A stretch of 17,422 bases of DNA. Source: Candidatus Aminicenantota bacterium (GTDB taxonomy: Bacteria > Acidobacteriota > UBA4820 > DSQY01). The stretch covers positions 1 through 17,422 of the forward strand of contig DAHXMK010000338.1 of the NCBI GenBank assembly GCA_027365515.1, in the 5' to 3' direction. The notes under the pieces were generated by a model that made no database searches, was not told the origin of the DNA, and worked only from the letters and a program-made list of their open reading frames with translations. Below, piece after piece: positions 13,636-17,422 of this stretch. How positions within the stretch are numbered: position 1 is the first letter of the stretch; every line of letters begins with the position of its first letter. The position numbers and the translations under genes were made by a program.

Positions 13636-14754
13636 ATGGCTAGGCGAGACCTTTATGAAGCGCTCGAACTTCCTCCGAAGGCTTCGGCGTCGGAGGTGAA
13701 GAAGGCCTACAAGCGCCTTGCCCGAAAGTACCATCCCGACCTCAACCCGAAGGACAAGTCGGCGGAGGAGCGGTTCAAGGAGATTTCCGAAGCCTACGCG
13801 ATCTTGAGCGATCCCGATAAAAAGAAGAAGTACGATTCGTACGGGGCGGCGTGGGATTCGGGTGGCGAAGCGGAGAAGGGATGGGACGGAGTCAGGTTCG
13901 AGGGCTTCGACTTCAACGGCCAGCCCCAAGGCGCGGGCGGCTTTTCCGACCTCTTTGAAAGCTTCCTGGGCGCCGCGCAATCCCGCAAGCAGGCCGCTCC
14001 CAGCCAAGGCGAGGACCTGATTTACCCCATCACGGTAACGCTCGGCGAGGCTTTCGCCGGAAAGAAAATCAGGCTGACGATCCGCCACACCGTCTCATGC
14101 AAATCGTGCGGCGGCACCGGCAGGATAGCTTCCGGAGGACGGCGGCCATGCCGCCGCTGCGGGGGCACTGGAAAAATCGGGCTCTCAAAGGGGCCGTTCT
14201 CCTTCGCCCAGCCCTGTCCCTCCTGCCACGGCACCGGGGCCGACCCCGGGGAACCTTGCAAAGAGTGCGGCGGGAGCGGCGCCAAAGAGGCGAGCGAGAC
14301 CGTTGACGCGGCCATCCCGGCCGGCGTGGACACCGGCTCCCGCGTGAGATTGAAAGGCAAGGGGCAGGCGGGAAGCGGGGGCGCGCAACCGGGCGACCTC
14401 TACATCGAGACCCACGTGCAGCCGCATCCCCTCTTCTTCAGGGAAGGGCCTCACCTGAAGGTGAAGGTCCCCGTGACCTTTTCGGAAGCGGTGCTCGGCG
14501 CCAAGATCGAAGTGCCGACGCTCTCCGGCGGCGCGATGCTGAAGATCCCGCCGGGGACGGCCTCAGGGCAGGTCTTCCGCCTTCGCGAGCGCGGGATGCC
14601 TTCGCCCAGGGGCGCGGCGCCTGGCGACCTTCTCGCCGAAGTGACAGTGGCGGTCCCGTCCGTCGTTGATGAAAAGAGCAAGGAACTCCTTCGGGAATTC
14701 GCCAGGTTGAATCCGGAGAACCCGCGCTCGTATAATTCATCCAAGGGAAGCTGA
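13636..14754 (+). CDS. dnaJ: Chaperone DnaJ (type I Hsp40)
   Basis: DnaJ delivers clients to DnaK and stimulates its ATPase. The 372-residue protein has all type I parts: a J domain (4-69) with HPD at 33-35, a Gly-rich linker, a zinc-finger region from about residue 155 with four repeats of CxxCxGxG type (CKSCGGTG, CRRCGGTG, CPSCHGTG, CKECGGSG) and two C-terminal beta domains. The J domain opens RRDLYEALEL, where most DnaJ proteins have DYYEVLGV; the change is mild. ATG 13636 lies 24 bases after hsp20, with a GGGGG run upstream rather than a classic GGAGG. The 3' end contains a strong candidate promoter. Confidence 0.96.
   Translation: MARRDLYEALELPPKASASEVKKAYKRLARKYHPDLNPKDKSAEERFKEISEAYAILSDPDKKKKYDSYGAAWDSGGEAEKGWDGVRFEGFDFNGQPQGAGGFSDLFESFLGAAQSRKQAAPSQGEDLIYPITVTLGEAFAGKKIRLTIRHTVSCKSCGGTGRIASGGRRPCRRCGGTGKIGLSKGPFSFAQPCPSCHGTGADPGEPCKECGGSGAKEASETVDAAIPAGVDTGSRVRLKGKGQAGSGGAQPGDLYIETHVQPHPLFFREGPHLKVKVPVTFSEAVLGAKIEVPTLSGGAMLKIPPGTASGQVFRLRERGMPSPRGAAPGDLLAEVTVAVPSVVDEKSKELLREFARLNPENPRSYNSSKGS
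14707..14736 (+). promoter_or_regulatory. Candidate internal promoter in the dnaJ end, reading into hspR
   Basis: TTGAAT (14707-14712, 4/6), an 18-base spacer and a perfect TATAAT (14731-14736) lie within the last codons of dnaJ. AT-rich boxes are rare in this GC-rich coding sequence. Initiation near 14743 would leave about 60 bases before hspR. No HAIR-like site overlaps it. Confidence 0.55.
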
Positions 14755-14755
14755 A

Positions 14756-14770
14756 GGCGGCACCGCCGCC
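14756..14770 (+). other. Small GC hairpin after dnaJ
   Basis: GGCGGC and GCCGCC pair around a 3-base loop directly after the dnaJ stop codon. No T-run follows. It may mark the 3' end of the dnaJ message or sit near the 5' end of the hspR transcript from the internal promoter. Confidence 0.35.
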
Positions 14771-14804
14771 GCCGCCCGAGCCGCAAGCAGAAAGGGGAAG
14801 CGAG

Positions 14805-15236
14805 ATGCCCCGAAGGCCGCCGAAACAGACTGGCAAGCGCTTCTACATGATCAGCGCCGTCTCGCAACGGTACGACCTGCACCCGCAGACGCTCAGGCTC
14901 TATGAAAAGGACGGCCTGCTTCGCCCGTCACGCACCGAGGGCAATACGAGGCTGTACAGCGACGAGGACTTGGAGCGGCTCGAAGTCATCCTGAACCTGA
15001 CGAGGAACCTCGGCGTCAACCTGGCCGGCGTCGAGGTCGTGCTCAACATGCGCGACAAGATGGCCATGATGCAGGTGGAGATGAACTCGTTTCTCGCCTT
15101 CCTGATGGAGCAGGTCCAGCAGAGCGGAGCCACGAAGTCCGAAGTCAAGAAGGCCGCGGCCCTCGCGAGGCTGCCGCCCAAATCCGTCCGCGTCTTGCTG
15201 GGAAAGCTGGAGCGCTCCGGTGGCACAGAGGAATAG
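14805..15236 (+). CDS. hspR: MerR-family heat-shock regulator HspR
   Basis: HspR represses chaperone operons and, in actinobacteria, needs DnaK as co-repressor. The 143-residue protein has a MerR-type winged helix from about residue 14 (ISAVSQRYDLHPQTLRLYEK), then GLLRPSRTEGNTRLYS and LERLEVILNLTRNLGVNLAGV. The last phrase is typical of HspR, where other MerR proteins differ. A helical C-terminal part (MRDKMAMMQVEMNSFLAFL) follows. It lacks the metal-binding cysteines of MerR or CueR. ATG 14805 has AGGGGA about 8 bases upstream. The cluster position after dnaJ and the HAIR-like site before dnaK both support the call. Its end overlaps the sigma-factor gene by 17 bases. Confidence 0.88.
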   Translation: MPRRPPKQTGKRFYMISAVSQRYDLHPQTLRLYEKDGLLRPSRTEGNTRLYSDEDLERLEVILNLTRNLGVNLAGVEVVLNMRDKMAMMQVEMNSFLAFLMEQVQQSGATKSEVKKAAALARLPPKSVRVLLGKLERSGGTEE

Positions 15237-16080
15237 CTTCACCTCGGGCGAGGAAGCGGTCCTTCTCAAGCGCTACCTCAGGGAGATATCCAGATTTCCG
15301 CTCCTGACGCCGGAGAAGGAAAAGGAGCTCGCCACAAGGATTCAGCGCGGGGACGGCGAGGCGCTCAAGCAGCTCGTCGAGAGCAACCTGAGGTTCGTCG
15401 TTTCATTCTCGAAAAAGTTCCGCGGCTGGGGCCTCTCGTTTCAGGACCTGATCAACGAGGGGAACATTGGCCTGATGGAAGCGGCGAAGCGCTTCGACCC
15501 CAAGAAGGGGACGCGCTTCATCACTTACGCCGTCTGGTGGATTCGCCAGGCCATCATCCACGCGATATCGGAGCAGGGCGGCCCATTCAGGATTCCGCAG
15601 AAGCAGGCCAACCTTCTTTACAACATCCACAAGACGATAGCCGCTATGACCCCGGTCCTCGAAAGAGCGCCGACGGCCGAGGAGATCGCCGAGGAGCTTG
15701 ACGTTTCGAGGGAGAACATCGAGACGCTGATGTCCGCGCAAAACGAGGACGTGCCGCTCGAAACCGCCGGCTCTGGCGACGACGGCGACTTCCAGCTTCT
15801 GGATAAAATCGAGCAGGAGACGATGCCGCCCGTTGACCAGAGGCTGATGGACGAGTCGTTCCGCTCGCTGGTCAACAGGATGCTCAGGGATCTCGACGAC
15901 AAGGAGCGCGAAGTGCTGAAGCTGCGATACGGCCTCGACGACAACCTCCCCCACACGCTCAAGCAGGCTGGGGAAAAGCTCGGGCTGAGCCGCGAGCGGG
16001 TCAGGCAGATCGAGAGTTCCGCGATGAAAAAGCTCCAGCGCTCAAAGAAGAACAGGCAGCTGATGGGATACTTGAATTGA
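15220..16080 (+). CDS. Sigma-70 family RNA polymerase sigma factor (group 2-like, no region 1.1)
   Basis: The 286-residue protein has sigma region 1.2 (about 13-45), region 2 (48-118) with NLRFVVSFSKKF, DLINEGNIGLMEAAKRFD and YAVWWIRQAI, region 3 (PTAEEIAEELDVS) and region 4 (218-274) with EREVLKLRYGL and the helix-turn-helix LGLSRERVRQIE. The acidic region 1.1 of a housekeeping RpoD is missing, so it is probably an RpoS-like group 2 factor. The WWIRQ in region 2.4 differs from the RpoH pattern as I recall it, so a dedicated RpoH is less likely. The GTG start has GGAG 7 bases upstream inside hspR. The overlap with hspR implies coupled translation and suggests a linked stress role. A short primary sigma factor cannot be excluded. 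Confidence 0.9.
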   Translation: MAQRNSFTSGEEAVLLKRYLREISRFPLLTPEKEKELATRIQRGDGEALKQLVESNLRFVVSFSKKFRGWGLSFQDLINEGNIGLMEAAKRFDPKKGTRFITYAVWWIRQAIIHAISEQGGPFRIPQKQANLLYNIHKTIAAMTPVLERAPTAEEIAEELDVSRENIETLMSAQNEDVPLETAGSGDDGDFQLLDKIEQETMPPVDQRLMDESFRSLVNRMLRDLDDKEREVLKLRYGLDDNLPHTLKQAGEKLGLSRERVRQIESSAMKKLQRSKKNRQLMGYLN

Positions 16081-17422
16081 AGGCTAGGAAAAAGTACGCA
16101 CCGCATTTAATCAACCTGTGGTTATCCTGCCTCGCCGCTCTATTGAACGCCACCGCCCTCCCGGCCCAGCAAGCACCTCAAGCCGCGCCGGTTCTTCCAC
16201 AGCCGATTCAGCAGGCGGGAAAGCTGATGGAGGGCTCGGACTACGCCGCGGCGGCCTCGTTGCTGCAAAGCTACCTGCCCGAGGCAAGCGGTCGCGACGC
16301 CGAAGCGGCAAGGCTTGCGCTGGCCTCGGCGCTGTTGGGTGAAGACGAGGCCCAAGGCGCGATTGCCGCGCTGTCCTATGCCTGGCCCGCCAAATCTCCT
16401 TTTGCCCCATACGCCAGTTACCTGCGCGCGAAGGCGCTCGGCGCCGCCGGAAGGCCAGCCGAAGGGATGAAGGAGTTGGAGCCTTTGATGGCTGGGCGCT
16501 CCACCGGCTCGCTTCATCGTGAGGCCATGACGCTCTTTGCCGAACTGGCCGAACGGGCGGGCGACTTCGGAGCATCGTCGAAGACGTGGGGACGGCTTGA
16601 AGAGATTACTCTTGATAAGGCCTCCAAAGCTTCGTGCCTGTTCCGGCAGGCGCAAGCGCTCATGCGCTGCGGCCAGGGGGGCCGCGCGGCGGGCATTCTG
16701 AAGAACCTCTACCTGAAAGACCTCGCCACTCCTTACGGCCACCAGGCGGGGCTGATCCTCGCGAAAGATTTTCCCAAAGCACGGACTGCACCTTCGGAGC
16801 CTCGCGCGGCGCTCGCGTTGGCGAGGAGTTTCATCGCCCACGGCAGGGCGCTCGACGGGTGGGACATTCTCCAACCGCTCGGCGCTAAGAGGCTTTCGGC
16901 AAAAGAAAGCGAAGAGGAGGAAGTCCTTCGCGCCAACGCGCTTTATGCCTTGAGGTGGAACGACGACCTCTTCGGCGAAGCCGATGCCCTGGCAAAGAAG
17001 ACCGGCGTGAAACCGGCCTTGTGCGACGTGGTGCTTCGCGCGCTCTGGGCCTGCTTGAGAAGCGACGACGCGGCGAGGGCGCGCTCCTACGAAAGCTGGC
17101 TTGAAAAGGAGCTTCCCAAAGACGACACGCGGCGCGGCGACGCGCTCTACGCCTTGGGCAGCTTCGATTTCGTCCACGGCGATTTCGCTTCCGCGCGCGG
17201 CCATCTTGCGCTGCTTGATTCACAGCCGGCGACGGAGGCCGCGAGGAGCGCCGCCCTCTACAAGCTTGCTTGGGCTTCCCTGAAGCTCGGCGACAAAACT
17301 GTGGCGCTGGATCAAATGAAGATGGCCGCGCGCACGGCGCCGCCCTCATACGCTTCCCCGGCGAAGTTCATGGAAGCTTCACTCTTGGCGGAGGCTGGTT
17401 CGAGGGAAGCTGCCGCGCGAGA
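16077..17422 (+). CDS. Exported helical-repeat protein, probably lytic transglycosylase N-terminal part (runs off right edge)
   Basis: The frame opens at TTG 16077, overlapping the sigma-factor stop (TTGA), and stays open to the window end: 448 codons plus two bases. The N terminus is a convincing signal peptide: basic MKARKK, hydrophobic LINLWLSCLAALLNATALPA, cut before QQ. The mature part is Ala/Leu-rich helical pairs like tetratricopeptide or Slt70 superhelix repeats (for example YASYLRAKALGAAGRPAEG and LFRQAQALMRCGQGGRAAG). The phrase SPFAPYASYLRAKAL recalls the doughnut domain of soluble lytic transglycosylases, whose catalytic domain would lie beyond the edge. That identity is inference; a plain TPR exported protein is the alternative. 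A GGGA box 8 bases upstream supports the TTG start. Confidence 0.7.
   Translation, partial: MKARKKYAPHLINLWLSCLAALLNATALPAQQAPQAAPVLPQPIQQAGKLMEGSDYAAAASLLQSYLPEASGRDAEAARLALASALLGEDEAQGAIAALSYAWPAKSPFAPYASYLRAKALGAAGRPAEGMKELEPLMAGRSTGSLHREAMTLFAELAERAGDFGASSKTWGRLEEITLDKASKASCLFRQAQALMRCGQGGRAAGILKNLYLKDLATPYGHQAGLILAKDFPKARTAPSEPRAALALARSFIAHGRALDGWDILQPLGAKRLSAKESEEEEVLRANALYALRWNDDLFGEADALAKKTGVKPALCDVVLRALWACLRSDDAARARSYESWLEKELPKDDTRRGDALYALGSFDFVHGDFASARGHLALLDSQPATEAARSAALYKLAWASLKLGDKTVALDQMKMAARTAPPSYASPAKFMEASLLAEAGSREAAAR

Noticed and set aside
12385..14088. A 567-codon open frame on the minus strand opposite dnaK, hsp20 and dnaJ
   Set aside because: It is a mirror of three highly conserved plus-strand genes in GC-rich sequence. 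Its product has no recognisable domain and it spans gene boundaries.
16140..17204. A 354-codon minus-strand frame opposite the right-edge gene
   Set aside because: The plus strand has a continuous frame with a signal peptide and helical repeats that explains the sequence; the antisense product shows no family features.

Overview
The window is high-GC, densely coded bacterial chromosome. I see no insertion sequences, CRISPR arrays, tRNA or rRNA genes. The gene content points to a Gram-negative, diderm-type bacterium outside the well-studied groups. It has a NAD-linked (class 1B) PyrK/PyrD pair, a very large propeller/Y_Y_Y sensor ending in a PP2C (SpoIIE-type) phosphatase, a MerR-type HspR repressor in the dnaK cluster, and the start of a probable Slt-like exported protein. 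This mix recalls Acidobacteriota or related deep-branching phyla, or deltaproteobacterial lineages. That is inference from gene content; no search was run.

Layout. (1) 1-279, minus strand: the N-terminal part of a protein-kinase-like gene that leaves the window on the left, with a well-formed promoter at 305-333. (2) 280-839: a 560-base gap before pyrK, holding hairpins, a leftward terminator with no obvious source transcript, an 11-base direct repeat and one doubtful small ORF. (3) 840-3296, plus strand: pyrK-pyrD-pyrF, the last steps of UMP synthesis. pyrK and pyrD overlap, and pyrD and pyrF are close. (4) 3438-7374, plus strand: the sensor-phosphatase, then a small polytopic membrane protein. 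(5) 7411-9529, minus strand: rsgA followed by a family 2 glycosyltransferase, 16 bases apart. (6) 9699-9902, plus strand: a single cold-shock gene with its own promoter and terminator; the terminator lies inside the 3' end of the convergent tgt gene. (7) 9921-11054, minus strand: tgt. (8) 11218-17422, plus strand: a heat-shock cluster, dnaK - hsp20 - dnaJ - hspR - sigma factor - exported helical-repeat protein (probable slt, cut by the right edge).

How the genes work together. Region 3 is a biosynthetic operon. Region 4 would sense an external ligand through two seven-bladed propellers and answer with a cytoplasmic Ser/Thr phosphatase, probably acting on a partner-switching protein encoded elsewhere. 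Region 8 looks like a self-regulated stress circuit. The dnaK promoter carries a degenerate HspR (HAIR-like) site over its -35 box, hspR is encoded in the same cluster, and hspR overlaps the gene for a short sigma-70-family factor. A second promoter with a perfect TATAAT box lies inside the end of dnaJ and could drive hspR and the sigma factor independently. The most interesting unexplained items are this hspR-sigma arrangement with its operator candidates, the non-coding stretch before pyrK, and the terminator embedded in tgt.
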